Part shown: positions 7,906-15,593 of the stretch, piece by piece
Numbering within the stretch: the first letter of the stretch is position 1
Layout: the number at the start of each line of letters is the position of its first letter
NCBI GenBank assembly: GCA_902801565.1
Contig: CADCIX010000005.1
Location: 1-64,000 of the forward strand
Reading direction: 5' to 3'
DNA from: an uncultured Veillonellaceae bacterium
GTDB lineage: Bacteria > Bacillota > Negativicutes > Selenomonadales > Selenomonadaceae
Length of the DNA stretch: 64,000 bases
The notes under the pieces: model-generated
Told to the model about the DNA's origin: nothing
Database searches by the model: none
Seen by the model: only the letters and a program-made list of their open reading frames with translations
Position numbers and translations under genes: made by a program

Positions 7906-8385
7906 TTGTACAGAATAAAATTCTACAGGAGCAGGGATGGAAAAAAGCCCGTATTGGAATATTTGCGTGGGCTTACAAAGAAGAATGACAAGGACAGCAG
8001 AATAAAGGCGAACAAGATAAGGGACTACATAAAGACTCTAAGTCACTACGGGACAGCGATAGGGGAACCGTATATAGTAAGAAACTGGACGGCGATATAT
8101 GGGAACTCCGGCCTTTACAGGACAGGATACTCTTTGCTGCATGGGTCGGAAAAAGTTTTCTTCTTATCAGCCACTTTGTTATACTCGCGATCAGCAAAAT
8201 TTATATCTCGTTACATCTCCCCCGCGGTATATGCAGAGACCGTAAAAGCTTTGCCTACGGCAAATTTTAACGGTCTCTAGTATAAAAAGACACAGAAAAC
8301 CCCGCGAGGAGAGATTGAAAAAGCCAAACGACTTTTGGATGAGTACAGGGAAAGGAGCGGAAAGGAAGATGGCAAACAGCTATGA
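7906..8385 (+). pseudogene. Broken RelE/HigB-like toxin gene (Gp49 family)
   Basis: A TTG at 7906 preceded by AAGGAGG (7892-7898) opens a frame starting LYRIKFYRSRDGKKPVLEYL, characteristic of the phage Gp49-like/HigB branch of RelE toxins. Near 8076 the frame is lost: the next frame carries the expected KLDGDIWELRPLQDRILF and FLLISHFV. After that segment a 101-bp insertion (8182-8282) separates it from the normal C-terminus, KKTQKTPRGEIEKAKRLLDE, which ends at TGA 8383-8385. Removing the insertion with one copy of the flanking TA restores FVKKTQKTP. The toxin is therefore inactive by two lesions while the antitoxin downstream is intact. A sequencing error could explain the frameshift but not the insertion. 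Confidence 0.82.
8182..8282 (+). mobile_element. 101-bp MITE-like insertion flanked by TA
   Basis: The insert lies inside the toxin remnant between two TA dinucleotides (8180-8181 and 8283-8284). Its ends are imperfect inverted repeats: TACTCGCGATC on the left, TACTAGAGACC (reverse complement) on the right, 8 of 11 matching. The right half folds into a hairpin pairing GAGACCGT (8235-8242) with ACGGTCTC (8270-8277) around TTTGCC-TAC-GGCAAA. A TA target duplication with terminal repeats is the hallmark of IS630/mariner-type miniature elements. No coding capacity is present. Confidence 0.62.
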
Positions 8386-8728
8386 GGAAGCCTTGCAGGA
8401 AGCAAGAGCCGCACTGGAGGACATAAAAGAACGGGGAGAGGACGCAATAGGCGAGGACTGGGAAGATGTGGAAAAGGAGCTTTTTACGCCGCAGGAAATA
8501 GCAGAGAGCAATTTGAGAGTGGCCATTATGGGAGAGCTTATCCGGGCGAGGCAGGAGCAGGGCATCAGCCAGAAGAAGCTGGAAGAGATGAGCGGTGTCA
8601 AGCAGCCCGTGATAGCGCGCATGGAAAAAGGGTATACAAGCCCGCAGATTGATACATTGCTGAAAGTGCTTGCCCCGCTGGGCAAAACGCTTGCCATAGT
8701 GCCGCTGCAGGCGAGCACTGAAGCGTAA
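8369..8728 (+). CDS. XRE-family antitoxin (HigA-like)
   Basis: The 119-residue protein has an N-terminal helical part (SYEEALQEARAALEDIKE) and a C-terminal helix-turn-helix of the Cro/CI type at about residues 60-112, with ARQEQGISQKKLEEMSGVKQ and VIARMEKGYTSPQIDTLLKV. Such proteins bind and neutralise Gp49/HigB toxins and repress the shared promoter. The start at 8369 overlaps the end of the toxin frame, the usual toxin-first arrangement, and GGAAAGGAAG precedes it. Since the toxin is broken, this is probably an orphan antitoxin that may still act as a repressor or neutralise a related toxin elsewhere. Confidence 0.88.
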   Translation: MANSYEEALQEARAALEDIKERGEDAIGEDWEDVEKELFTPQEIAESNLRVAIMGELIRARQEQGISQKKLEEMSGVKQPVIARMEKGYTSPQIDTLLKVLAPLGKTLAIVPLQASTEA

Positions 8729-8905
8729 AAAGTGTAATAAAACCTGCAACCTAAGGAAATGAGAGATATCACAAGTTTTGGCCAGGGAAAATTGGTACGG
8801 GGGGTTTGGCAGGAATTTTGAGTTTCCTGGAGAAATATATAAGTTGATGTATTAATGGAAAGATAAAGATGTCAATATACCCTATGGAAAGAGAGGAATA
8901 TTATC

Positions 8906-9205
8906 ATGGAAATCAGGAAGGAACAGAGTGGGGATTCGCTCACGATTGCGTTGGCGGGACGTTTGGATGCGGTGACGGCGCCGGAACTGGACAAGGTCAT
9001 CCAGAGCAGCCTGGATGGGATCAAGAATCTCGTTTTCGATTGCAAGGAACTGGTCTATATTGCCTCGGCCGGGCTGCGTGTGCTCCTTGTGGCACAGAAG
9101 CGCATGAAGAAGCAGGGGGATATGAAGCTCATCCATGTGAGCAAGGACGTGAAGGATGTACTGGAAATGACGGGTTTTATCGACTTTTTGACGGTAGAAG
9201 AGTGA
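8906..9205 (+). CDS. STAS-domain anti-sigma factor antagonist
   Basis: A 99-residue single-domain STAS protein of the SpoIIAA/RsbV type. The strand-helix pattern LTIALAGRLDAVTAPELDK and the conserved YIASAGLRVLL loop with the phosphorylatable Ser near residue 54 are clear. Such proteins sequester anti-sigma kinases when unphosphorylated. No partner kinase, phosphatase or sigma factor lies within the window, so its circuit is unknown. GAGAGGAA precedes the ATG. The 180-nt gap upstream shows only a weak hairpin (CAGGAA/TTCCTG near 8810-8831) and no convincing promoter. Confidence 0.9.
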   Translation: MEIRKEQSGDSLTIALAGRLDAVTAPELDKVIQSSLDGIKNLVFDCKELVYIASAGLRVLLVAQKRMKKQGDMKLIHVSKDVKDVLEMTGFIDFLTVEE

Positions 9206-9218
9206 CGCCAACTTATTC

Positions 9219-9247
9219 TTGAATCTGCTTTGGAAACATGCTATACT
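9219..9247 (+). promoter_or_regulatory. Sigma-70-type promoter upstream of the XpaC-TelA genes
   Basis: TTGAAT (9219-9224) and TATACT (9242-9247) are separated by exactly 17 nt. Transcription would start near 9254 and meet a terminator hairpin about 70 nt later, before the next gene. Confidence 0.6.
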
Positions 9248-9288
9248 ATTCGTGGGCAAGAGTCTTCTGATATCATCGTACCCAAATA

Positions 9289-9325
9289 CCCCGACAAGAG
9301 CTGCGGTCTCTGTCGGGGTTTCTTG
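9289..9325 (+). terminator. Terminator or attenuator before the XpaC-like gene
   Basis: CCCCGACA (9289-9296) pairs with TGTCGGGG (9311-9318), followed by TTTCTT. Because a good promoter lies only 40 nt upstream, it either ends a very short RNA or attenuates the xpaC-telA transcript. It also serves the STAS gene. Confidence 0.7.
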
Positions 9326-9368
9326 TATAAATGAAGAGAAGATGCGAGCATAGGAACGGGGAAGCGCA

Positions 9369-10403
9369 ATGAAGTATCTATATATTATCATGGGGTTGGC
9401 TTTTTTGGGCTCGGGCGCCATTGGTGCCAGCGAGGAACTGCTTCGCATGGGTCTGGCGTTTTCGGGGCTTCTGGTGGGCTGGCAGGGCGTGCGGCAGTGG
9501 CGGAAGGAATCCACGCCGCCTGCCCTGGACTGGCAGCATGCAGGCGAGATTGCAGAGGAGCGTGTGGAGCTCCTGCAGGAGAGCTATGAAAAGGCCGTGG
9601 CGGATTGTGCCTATATTGAGGAGTCTCGCCGACAGATCGGCGATGTGGATCTTTCCCGCCAGCTTGGAAAGATGCAGCAGGTGGCAGGAAATATGCTGCA
9701 CTATCTGGAGAAGAATCCACAGAAGATTCCGCTGGCCCAGCGTTTTATCGATTACTATCAGGACAGGGCCGTACTTCTTGTCAAGGAATACAGGGAAATC
9801 GAGGCGACGAATCTTCAGACCGCCCAGGTGCAGGAGATGAAGAAGCGGATGAAGGAGGCGCTGGACGGGCTGGATGCGGCATATGAGGAGCAGTTTGAGC
9901 GGATTTTGAGCGACCAGTTCATCGATCTGGATGCAGAAATCAAGGTGATGCAGCAGACCATGAGCTCGGAGGGCATACAGAGGACGGCGGATGCGAAGAA
10001 GGAACGGGCGACGGGGGACAATGCACCCGGCCTCGAGGGCATGCTGAACCGCCTGCAGAGCGCCATTTTGGGAAAGAACAATCGCAGCGTGGATGGCGGG
10101 ACGGGCTCCGGATTTCGCGGCGTTCACGTTGAGCACGGAAACAGGGGATACAGCATGATTCCGGAGGAGCAGAAGGGGGATGTCCTGCTGACGAAGGTCA
10201 TACAGTCGGCCCTGGCCATTGTGCTGGGGTCCTTTGGCGCCCATAAGTTCTATCAGGGGAAGACCTTCCAGGGAGTGCTCTACTGCATGTTCTTCTGGAC
10301 CTTCCTCCCGGGGGTGGTTGGCTTTTGTGAGGGCATTCGCTACCTGAGCATGAAAATGGATGATTTCTATGAGGACTACTATATCGATCGACTGAAAGGA
10401 TGA
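9369..10403 (+). CDS. XpaC-like protein with a C-terminal TM2 domain
   Basis: The N-terminal 250 residues resemble the XpaC family (5-bromo-4-chloroindolyl phosphate hydrolysis proteins): a membrane segment at residues 4-35 and a long charged helical region (ERVELLQESYEKAVADCAYIEE). The C-terminus (about residues 275-330) is a TM2 domain, with VLGSFGAHKFYQGKTFQGVL and a second hydrophobic helix. The gene is followed at 4-nt overlap or closer by a TelA-family gene, the same pairing as Bacillus xpaC-yaaN, which supports the assignment. The TM2 fusion is less usual. Biochemical function is unknown; a role in envelope or toxic-anion stress is inferred from the partner. Confidence 0.82.
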   Translation: MKYLYIIMGLAFLGSGAIGASEELLRMGLAFSGLLVGWQGVRQWRKESTPPALDWQHAGEIAEERVELLQESYEKAVADCAYIEESRRQIGDVDLSRQLGKMQQVAGNMLHYLEKNPQKIPLAQRFIDYYQDRAVLLVKEYREIEATNLQTAQVQEMKKRMKEALDGLDAAYEEQFERILSDQFIDLDAEIKVMQQTMSSEGIQRTADAKKERATGDNAPGLEGMLNRLQSAILGKNNRSVDGGTGSGFRGVHVEHGNRGYSMIPEEQKGDVLLTKVIQSALAIVLGSFGAHKFYQGKTFQGVLYCMFFWTFLPGVVGFCEGIRYLSMKMDDFYEDYYIDRLKG

Positions 10404-10408
10404 GGACC

Positions 10409-11560
10409 ATGGCGGATATCAATCTGGAAGATTTGATGAAGAATCGTCGGATGGAGGATGAGAATGCGGCTGCAGGAGCCCTGACGGAAGTGGAGCCGAA
10501 GGCCGAGCAGGAGCGGATTGCCCGGCAGGTGGAGATGCTGACGCCGGAGGAGCGCAGACAGGTGGAGTCCATCAAGGAGAGCATCAACCTCATGGATTCC
10601 ACGACACCCCTTTCCTATGGCGCGGCGGCACAAAAGGATATTGCGGATTTCTCCGACAGCATTCTCGCCAGTGTGCGGACAAAGGACAGCGGCCAGGTCG
10701 GGACGCTTCTTGGGGAACTGGTGACGAAGGTCAAGGGATTTGAGCCGGCAGAAGAAAAGAGCTTCCTCAGCAAGCTTCCCATCATCGGCTCCCTGAAGGA
10801 AAAGGCAGGGAATCTCATGGAGGGCTACACGAAGCTCTCCACCCAGGTGGATCGCATCCAGTCGGAGCTGGAGAAGTCCAAGATGCGCATGATGAAGGAT
10901 GTGGCCATGTTCGACGGGCTCTATGAGAAGAACCTCTCCTATTTCAAGTCCTTGCAGCTCTACATTCAGGCAGGGGAGGAAAAACTGCAGGAGATGAAGA
11001 CCGTGACGCTCCCGAAGCTCCGCCAGCAGGCGGCGGCCTCCAACGATCCCATGGCAGTGCAGGTGGTCAGCGATTTCGAGAACAGCGTGGACCGCTTCGA
11101 GAAAAAGGTCCATGACCTCAAGATCAGCAAGACCATTGCCATCCAGACAGCGCCACAGATCCGCCTCATCCAGAACAACGACAAGGTCCTGGTGGACAGG
11201 GTACAGACGGCCATCTACAATACGATTCCCCTCTGGAAGAACCAGATGGTCATCGCCCTCGGCCTTCAGCGGCAGCAGCAGGTGCTCGGGATGCAGCGGG
11301 CGGTGAACGACGCGACGAATGACCTTCTCCGGCGCAATGCAGAGCTCCTGAAGCAGAACACCATCGAGACGGCGAAGGAGAACGAGCGCAGCATCGTGGA
11401 TATCGAGACGGTACAGAAGGTGAACGACGACCTCATCACCACCATCGAGGAGACGATGCGCATCCAGCAGGAAGGCAGGGCAAAGCGGCAGGCTGCGGAG
11501 CAGGAGCTCGTGCAGATCGAGGAGCGGCTTAAGCAGACTTTGATGTCGAATAGCCGATGA
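10409..11560 (+). CDS. TelA/YaaN family toxic-anion resistance protein
   Basis: This 383-residue, almost entirely helical protein belongs to the TelA family, named for tellurite resistance but with an unknown mechanism. Recognisable stretches are FLSKLPIIGSLKEKAGNL, IQTAPQIRLIQNNDKVLVD and IPLWKNQMVIALGLQRQQQ, all strongly conserved in TelA/YaaN. The start at 10409 (MADINLEDLMKN) is favoured because AAAGG lies about 9 nt upstream; an in-frame ATG at 10400 overlaps the xpaC stop and is the alternative. It forms a two-gene unit with the XpaC-like gene. Confidence 0.93.
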   Translation: MADINLEDLMKNRRMEDENAAAGALTEVEPKAEQERIARQVEMLTPEERRQVESIKESINLMDSTTPLSYGAAAQKDIADFSDSILASVRTKDSGQVGTLLGELVTKVKGFEPAEEKSFLSKLPIIGSLKEKAGNLMEGYTKLSTQVDRIQSELEKSKMRMMKDVAMFDGLYEKNLSYFKSLQLYIQAGEEKLQEMKTVTLPKLRQQAAASNDPMAVQVVSDFENSVDRFEKKVHDLKISKTIAIQTAPQIRLIQNNDKVLVDRVQTAIYNTIPLWKNQMVIALGLQRQQQVLGMQRAVNDATNDLLRRNAELLKQNTIETAKENERSIVDIETVQKVNDDLITTIEETMRIQQEGRAKRQAAEQELVQIEERLKQTLMSNSR

Positions 11561-11666
11561 TATTTTGCCTCAAATCCATGAATCTGTGATACAATGGAAA
11601 GGTATGTTTAGGATTTTGCTATGAAATCTTAGCGAGTCAAGCCCGAAGGGCGCAGAATCGGTTAGA

Positions 11667-11707
11667 TTTCGTGCAAGGGCGTAGTGCGAAACATCGTTTC
11701 GCACGAA
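11667..11707 (+). promoter_or_regulatory. Leader with two competing hairpins before the PBP gene
   Basis: GTGCGAAA (11684-11691) can pair with TTTCGCAC (11697-11704). TTCGTGC (11668-11674) can instead pair with GCACGAA (11701-11707), and the two pairings share bases. The structure ends 11 nt before the ribosome-binding region (GAGGTGAAA) of the following gene. Upstream, a TACAAT hexamer (11590-11595) may be the -10 of its promoter, and a GCCC-GAA-GGGC hairpin lies at 11641-11651. Confidence 0.4.
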
Positions 11708-11725
11708 GTTTGAGGTGAAAGTTTT

Positions 11726-13705
11726 ATGAAACGTGCTCGTTTTCGAGTGCAGAACAATATAAGGTGGCTGGTGGTCGGGCTCTGGGCAATCCTCGGCATC
11801 GTGACTTTGCGCTATGCCTGGATCCAGCTCGTGCAGGGGGATGAGATGGCGGCGCGCATGCGGCAGCAGGTGGGAGAGGACTATTCCCTGCAATCCCCCC
11901 GGGGCGCCATCATCGACCGCAACGGGCGGGAACTCGCCGTGAGCACCATGACGAAATCCCTCTTCGTGGACCCGAACCATGTGGAGGATCCGGAGACTTT
12001 GGCGGCGGATCTTGCACCCCTCATCGGGAAGACAGAGGAGGAGATTCTCGATGATATTGCTGTAGGCGGTGGCTTTTCCTGGGTGAAGCGCCGCATGGAG
12101 CACACGGAGTCGGAAGCGGTCCGGCAGCTCATACGGGAGAAATCCTATGGGAATTGTCTGGGGTTCCGCGAAGAGGCAAAACGCTACTATCCCAATGATG
12201 TGCTGGCGGCGAATGTGCTGGGCTTCGTGGGGACGGATGACAAGGGGCTTGATGGCGTCGAGCAGGCCATGGACAAGTACATCAAGGGGGAGGTCACGGA
12301 TACCTTTCTCTATACCGACCGCAGCTCGCGTCCCATTCTGGAGTCCATCTTTGCCAGGCGGCGGTATCAGGGCGATCAGTGCAAGACCATCGAGCTGACC
12401 ATTGACAGCACCATCCAGTTCCTCGTGGAGCAGGAACTGGACAAGGCAATGGCGGCCACAAGCCCTGCGGCGATTACCTGCATCGTGATGGATCCGAAAA
12501 CCGGGGAAGTATTGGCCATGGCATCAAGGCCCTCCTACAACCCCAACAGATTCCTGGATTATCCTCCGGAGGTCTGGAAGAACCGGGCCGTGTCCTTCAT
12601 CTATGAGCCCGGCTCCACCTTTAAGGCGATTGTGGCAGGGGCGGCCCTGCAGGAAAAGGTCGTGACGCCGAACCAGGTCTTCGTCGACCCCGGCTATGTC
12701 ATGGTGTCGGGGCGCCGCATCCAGAACTGGAACGGCGCGAGTTTCGGCACGGTGACCTTCACGGATGTGGTGAAGAATTCCCTCAATACGGGCTTCGCCC
12801 AGGTGGGACTCCGCCTTGGGGCAGACAAGCTCATCGAATATGCAAAGAAGTTTGGCTTTGGGGAGCCTACGGGCATCGAGCTTCCGGGGGAGGAATCGGG
12901 GCTCCTCTTTAACCCTGATGATATGGGGGACTCGGACATGGCCACCACGGCCATCGGCCAGTCCATCGCCGTGACACCCTTGCAGCTTGTGACGGCAATG
13001 TCGGCCATTGCCAACGATGGGGTGCTCCTAAAGCCCCATATCGTGAAGTCCATCCGGAATGCGGATGGCTCCACCTATATGGAGACGGAGAAGGAGGAGG
13101 TCCGCAGGACGATTGAGTCGGTGACGGACAAGACCCTCATGGGGCTCCTGGAGGAGGTAGTCGCCACGGGCGGCGGCGCAAAAGCCGCTGTCAAGGGCTA
13201 CCGCATCGCGGGAAAGACGGGAACGGCCCAGAAGATCCGCGAGGACGGCGCAGGCTACATGGATGGCCGCTATATTGCATCCTTCTGCGGCTTTGCCCCG
13301 GTGGAGGATCCGCAGGTGACGGTCCTCGTGATGATAGATGATCCTCTCGGGATTTTCTACGGCGGCCAGATTGCCGCACCGGTGGCGGGCAATATCTTTG
13401 CCCAGCTCTTCCGCTATCTGCATATCGAGCCCACCGGGGATGTGTTCCTGGGCATGGATGAGGAACAGCATGTGCCAAAAACGGAAATACCGAAGCCGAG
13501 ACACGTCTATCAGGGCGAGGTTCCAAACGGCAAGGTGGTTGTGCCGGACTTCACGGGCAAGAGCATCCGTGAGGCGGCGAAACTCGCTACGGACAACGGG
13601 CTCACCATTGACAGCGAGGGTTCCGGCCATGCGGTGGGGCAGAGCATTGAACCGAATACATTGGTAGATAATGGGACAAAGGTCGTTGTGTCTTTCAGCC
13701 CATAG
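11726..13705 (+). CDS. Class B penicillin-binding protein with PASTA domain (FtsI/SpoVD-like)
   Basis: A 659-residue transpeptidase that crosslinks peptidoglycan. One membrane helix spans residues 14-34. The dimerisation domain contains the typical SPRGAIIDRNGRELAVS. The catalytic domain has all three motifs: STFK in EPGSTFKAI (about residue 297), SLN in VKNSLNTGF (about 353) and KTG in AGKTGTAQ (about 494). A single C-terminal PASTA domain begins near residue 598 (KVVVPDFTGKSIREAAKLA). The gene is alone, outside a division-and-cell-wall cluster, so a FtsI role is not certain; the PASTA tail recalls SpoVD and PBP2x. GAGGTGAAAG precedes the ATG and a terminator follows. Confidence 0.93.
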   Translation: MKRARFRVQNNIRWLVVGLWAILGIVTLRYAWIQLVQGDEMAARMRQQVGEDYSLQSPRGAIIDRNGRELAVSTMTKSLFVDPNHVEDPETLAADLAPLIGKTEEEILDDIAVGGGFSWVKRRMEHTESEAVRQLIREKSYGNCLGFREEAKRYYPNDVLAANVLGFVGTDDKGLDGVEQAMDKYIKGEVTDTFLYTDRSSRPILESIFARRRYQGDQCKTIELTIDSTIQFLVEQELDKAMAATSPAAITCIVMDPKTGEVLAMASRPSYNPNRFLDYPPEVWKNRAVSFIYEPGSTFKAIVAGAALQEKVVTPNQVFVDPGYVMVSGRRIQNWNGASFGTVTFTDVVKNSLNTGFAQVGLRLGADKLIEYAKKFGFGEPTGIELPGEESGLLFNPDDMGDSDMATTAIGQSIAVTPLQLVTAMSAIANDGVLLKPHIVKSIRNADGSTYMETEKEEVRRTIESVTDKTLMGLLEEVVATGGGAKAAVKGYRIAGKTGTAQKIREDGAGYMDGRYIASFCGFAPVEDPQVTVLVMIDDPLGIFYGGQIAAPVAGNIFAQLFRYLHIEPTGDVFLGMDEEQHVPKTEIPKPRHVYQGEVPNGKVVVPDFTGKSIREAAKLATDNGLTIDSEGSGHAVGQSIEPNTLVDNGTKVVVSFSP

Positions 13706-13712
13706 TCGGAGA

Positions 13713-13746
13713 CGTCCGCAGACGAAGGAGCCTGCGGACGTTTATT
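13713..13746 (+). terminator. Terminator after the PBP gene
   Basis: CGTCCGCAG (13713-13721) and CTGCGGACG (13732-13740) form a 9-bp stem followed by TTTATT. Confidence 0.85.
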
Positions 13747-13820
13747 GTATTTGACGTTTTCTGAAAAAACCCGAAATTGCTTACTGCTTTTTGATATAGT
13801 TACCATTTTTTTGAAAACTA

Positions 13821-13849
13821 TTGATGTTCTTGCAAAAATAGATTATCAT
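13821..13849 (+). promoter_or_regulatory. Candidate promoter of the lipoprotein gene
   Basis: TTGATG (13821-13826) and TATCAT (13844-13849) are separated by 17 nt in an AT-rich stretch, about 65 nt upstream of the start codon. Confidence 0.45.
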
Positions 13850-13912
13850 ATATATGTCGGAAGGAGTCCGATGGGACTCTGTAACATAATCCATTTTAAA
13901 GGAGAGGGTTTT

Positions 13913-14569
13913 ATGATGAAAAGATGTTTGGTTTCCCTTATTGCCATTGTGGCAATGCTGGCCCTTGTGGGCTGTGGCGCCGAGAAGCCGAAGGACAGCG
14001 CGGATAAGGCAATCCTTGGCTATGCTGAGCTGTTTTCTGTCGGTTTCTCGGACAATCTCGCGGCTACCGGCATGACGACGGAGCAGAGCGATCAGATCTC
14101 GCAGCAGGTGATCGGCGCCCTGTTGACAAATTTCAGCCAATTTCCTCTGAGCGATGAGAATGTCAAGACAATCACCACGCAGTACATTACCAAGCTCAAT
14201 CTTGCCATGGATATCAAGACCAAGGTCAAGAAGGATGATGACGAGCATCCTGTCGTGGAAGTCAGTGCTTCCGTCATTGATCCGCAGGCAGCTGCACAGA
14301 TGACTACCACCAATGAAGATCTCCTTGCCCTTGGCGTGGCTTTGGGCCAGCTTCGGGCAGAGGGCGTTACCGATGACCAGCTCAAGGCAAATGCTAACTT
14401 CCAGCAGGCTTTGGTGGAGTGCATCAACAACTACATCGACGCCATTCCCTTGAAGGGAACCCAGACCTTTGACGTGAAATGCAAGGTTGCAAAGGGCGAC
14501 GATGGAAAGATGTACTGGGCACCGGAGGATGTAACGGCTCTCCAGCAGTTCCTTGCCGGAAACAAGTAA
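13913..14569 (+). CDS. Lipoprotein of the DUF5105-like type
   Basis: The protein starts MMKRCLVSLIAIVAMLALVGCG, a type II signal peptide with a good lipobox (LVGC, Cys near residue 21). The mature part of about 197 residues is acidic and soluble, with YAELFSVGFSDNLAATGM near its start and a conserved-looking C-terminus PEDVTALQQFLAGNK. The fold resembles Firmicute DUF5105 lipoproteins; function is unknown. AAAGGAGAGGG gives a strong ribosome-binding site for the ATG at 13913; a longer upstream frame is rejected. A small membrane-protein gene follows after 25 nt and may be co-transcribed. Confidence 0.8.
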   Translation: MMKRCLVSLIAIVAMLALVGCGAEKPKDSADKAILGYAELFSVGFSDNLAATGMTTEQSDQISQQVIGALLTNFSQFPLSDENVKTITTQYITKLNLAMDIKTKVKKDDDEHPVVEVSASVIDPQAAAQMTTTNEDLLALGVALGQLRAEGVTDDQLKANANFQQALVECINNYIDAIPLKGTQTFDVKCKVAKGDDGKMYWAPEDVTALQQFLAGNK

Positions 14570-14594
14570 TTTCTTGGAAAGCAAGGGGAGCTTC

Positions 14595-14948
14595 ATGGAG
14601 CTGCAGGAAAATATTACCACCGGGCAAAAACTGGCTGCGGCGGTGGCGCAAGGAGGATGGCTTCTTGGGCTTGGGTCTGTTTTTGTGCCCTTGTTGATAT
14701 GGCTGGTCACGCGAAAGGATCATCCTTTTGTGGCGCATCATGCAAAGCAATCTCTTTTATGGCAGGTTTTGATGTTCGTAGGCTGCACCATTGCGATGAT
14801 TGCCTTGATTGTCATTGTCCAGGATGCGACAATTTCAGCTTTGGCTCTAATTGTTCTTCTGTTGCCATGCGCCCTTTGCAGCATATATGCTGTCGTCAAG
14901 GCTTTGACCGGTGAAGAGTATCATTATCCCTTGTTGGGAAGGTTTTGA
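14595..14948 (+). CDS. DUF4870-type small membrane protein
   Basis: The 117-residue protein has three hydrophobic segments separated by short polar loops. It carries GSVFVPLLIWLVTRKDHPFV followed by AHHAKQSLLWQ, the signature pattern of DUF4870 (TIC20-like fold) proteins. AAGGGGAG precedes the ATG at 14595. It lies 25 nt after the lipoprotein gene and 38 nt before a secreted-protein gene, suggesting a three-gene envelope operon. No function is established for the family. Confidence 0.85.
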   Translation: MELQENITTGQKLAAAVAQGGWLLGLGSVFVPLLIWLVTRKDHPFVAHHAKQSLLWQVLMFVGCTIAMIALIVIVQDATISALALIVLLLPCALCSIYAVVKALTGEEYHYPLLGRF

Positions 14949-14986
14949 TTGGTTGATGTTGAGTTAAATTGTTAGGAGGATATATC

Positions 14987-15340
14987 ATGAAAAATTTCCG
15001 TGCAGTAAAAATCTTGATTCTTGCCGCTATGATGATTATGGCGTATGCGAGTGTTGCCTTTGCGGGTGCGCAGAATTTCACTTTGCATAACAATACCGGC
15101 TATACGATTTACCAGGTCAATATCAGTCCTACCAATACGAATGACTGGGAAGAGGATATTCTTGGCTCCAATGTTTTGATGAATGGCGAGTCGACCTATG
15201 TCAACTTTAATGCCGGCAATTCGCAGTATTGGGATATCCAGGCCATTTTTGAGGATGGCACGGCATGGTCGTGGTACGGTTTTGACCTTTTCAGCGCCTA
15301 TGATGTGTACTTGAATGCTGACGGCTCCGCCAGCTACTAA
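14987..15340 (+). CDS. Small secreted protein with a conserved beta-rich domain
   Basis: A Sec signal peptide (residues 1-25, ending AYASVAFA) is followed by a 92-residue mature domain. The mature sequence FTLHNNTGYTIYQVNISP, DDWxEDxLGxxxL-type segment (NDWEEDILGSNVL) and a glycine- and aromatic-rich end resemble small secreted proteins common in Gram-negative-type bacteria and often misannotated by name transfer. AGGAGG lies 8 nt upstream of the ATG. A strong terminator closes the unit 27 nt downstream. Function is unknown. Confidence 0.8.
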   Translation: MKNFRAVKILILAAMMIMAYASVAFAGAQNFTLHNNTGYTIYQVNISPTNTNDWEEDILGSNVLMNGESTYVNFNAGNSQYWDIQAIFEDGTAWSWYGFDLFSAYDVYLNADGSASY

Positions 15341-15367
15341 TATCGGCGGCCTGTACGATCTTGAAGG

Positions 15368-15404
15368 CAGCGTGAAGCCTCTTGGGGCTTCACGCTGTTT
15401 TTTT
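15368..15404 (+). terminator. Terminator after the secreted-protein gene
   Basis: CAGCGTGAAGCC (15368-15379) and GGGCTTCACGCTG (15385-15397) form a long stem followed by seven T. The T-run merges into an interrupted copy of the repeated promoter module. Confidence 0.93.
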
Positions 15405-15471
15405 GCCTCTGGCAAAATTTGAATCCCCTCCGGGGACTAACTTCGCTTTGCTTCGTGTCGCAATGCGTTAT
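15402..15471 (+). repeat. Interrupted copy of the repeated promoter module
   Basis: The sequence TTTTGCCTCTGGCAAAA plus TTTGAA matches the start of the promoter module exactly. It is then split by about 37 nt (15424-15460, with its own CCCC-TCC-GGGG hairpin) before resuming as CAATGCGTTAT. The TATAAT is changed to TATGAC, so this copy should be promoter-dead. A GACGGAT/ATCCGTC hairpin follows at 15472-15489. Confidence 0.6.
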
Positions 15472-15506
15472 GACGGATATCCATCCGTCGAAACGCCAAT
15501 CTGAAT

Positions 15507-15545
15507 ATTTTGCCTCTGGCAAAATTTGAACAATTGCGTTATAAT
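15507..15545 (+). promoter_or_regulatory. Repeated promoter module, copy A
   Basis: The palindrome ATTTTGCCTCTGGCAAAAT overlaps the -35 CTGGCA (15516-15521). TTTGAACAAT and a TATAAT -10 (15540-15545) follow, with 18-nt spacing. Near-identical modules occur at 33146-33183 and 59421-59458. Copies A and B also share the upstream stretch GAAACGYCAAT. Confidence 0.72.
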
Positions 15546-15593
15546 AAATATGCCGTATCAGTTATAATGAGGCTTCACCCTGGGGGGATTTCT

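Noticed and set aside
8729-8905. Sigma-28 promoter before the STAS gene
   Set aside because: TAAG and TTGATG elements occur but no GCCGATAT-like -10 at the right distance.
15510-15593. Upstream in-frame start for the small gene at 15594, reading MPLAKFEQ
   Set aside because: These codons are the promoter module itself; the same peptide appears at other module copies and cannot be a genuine N-terminus.
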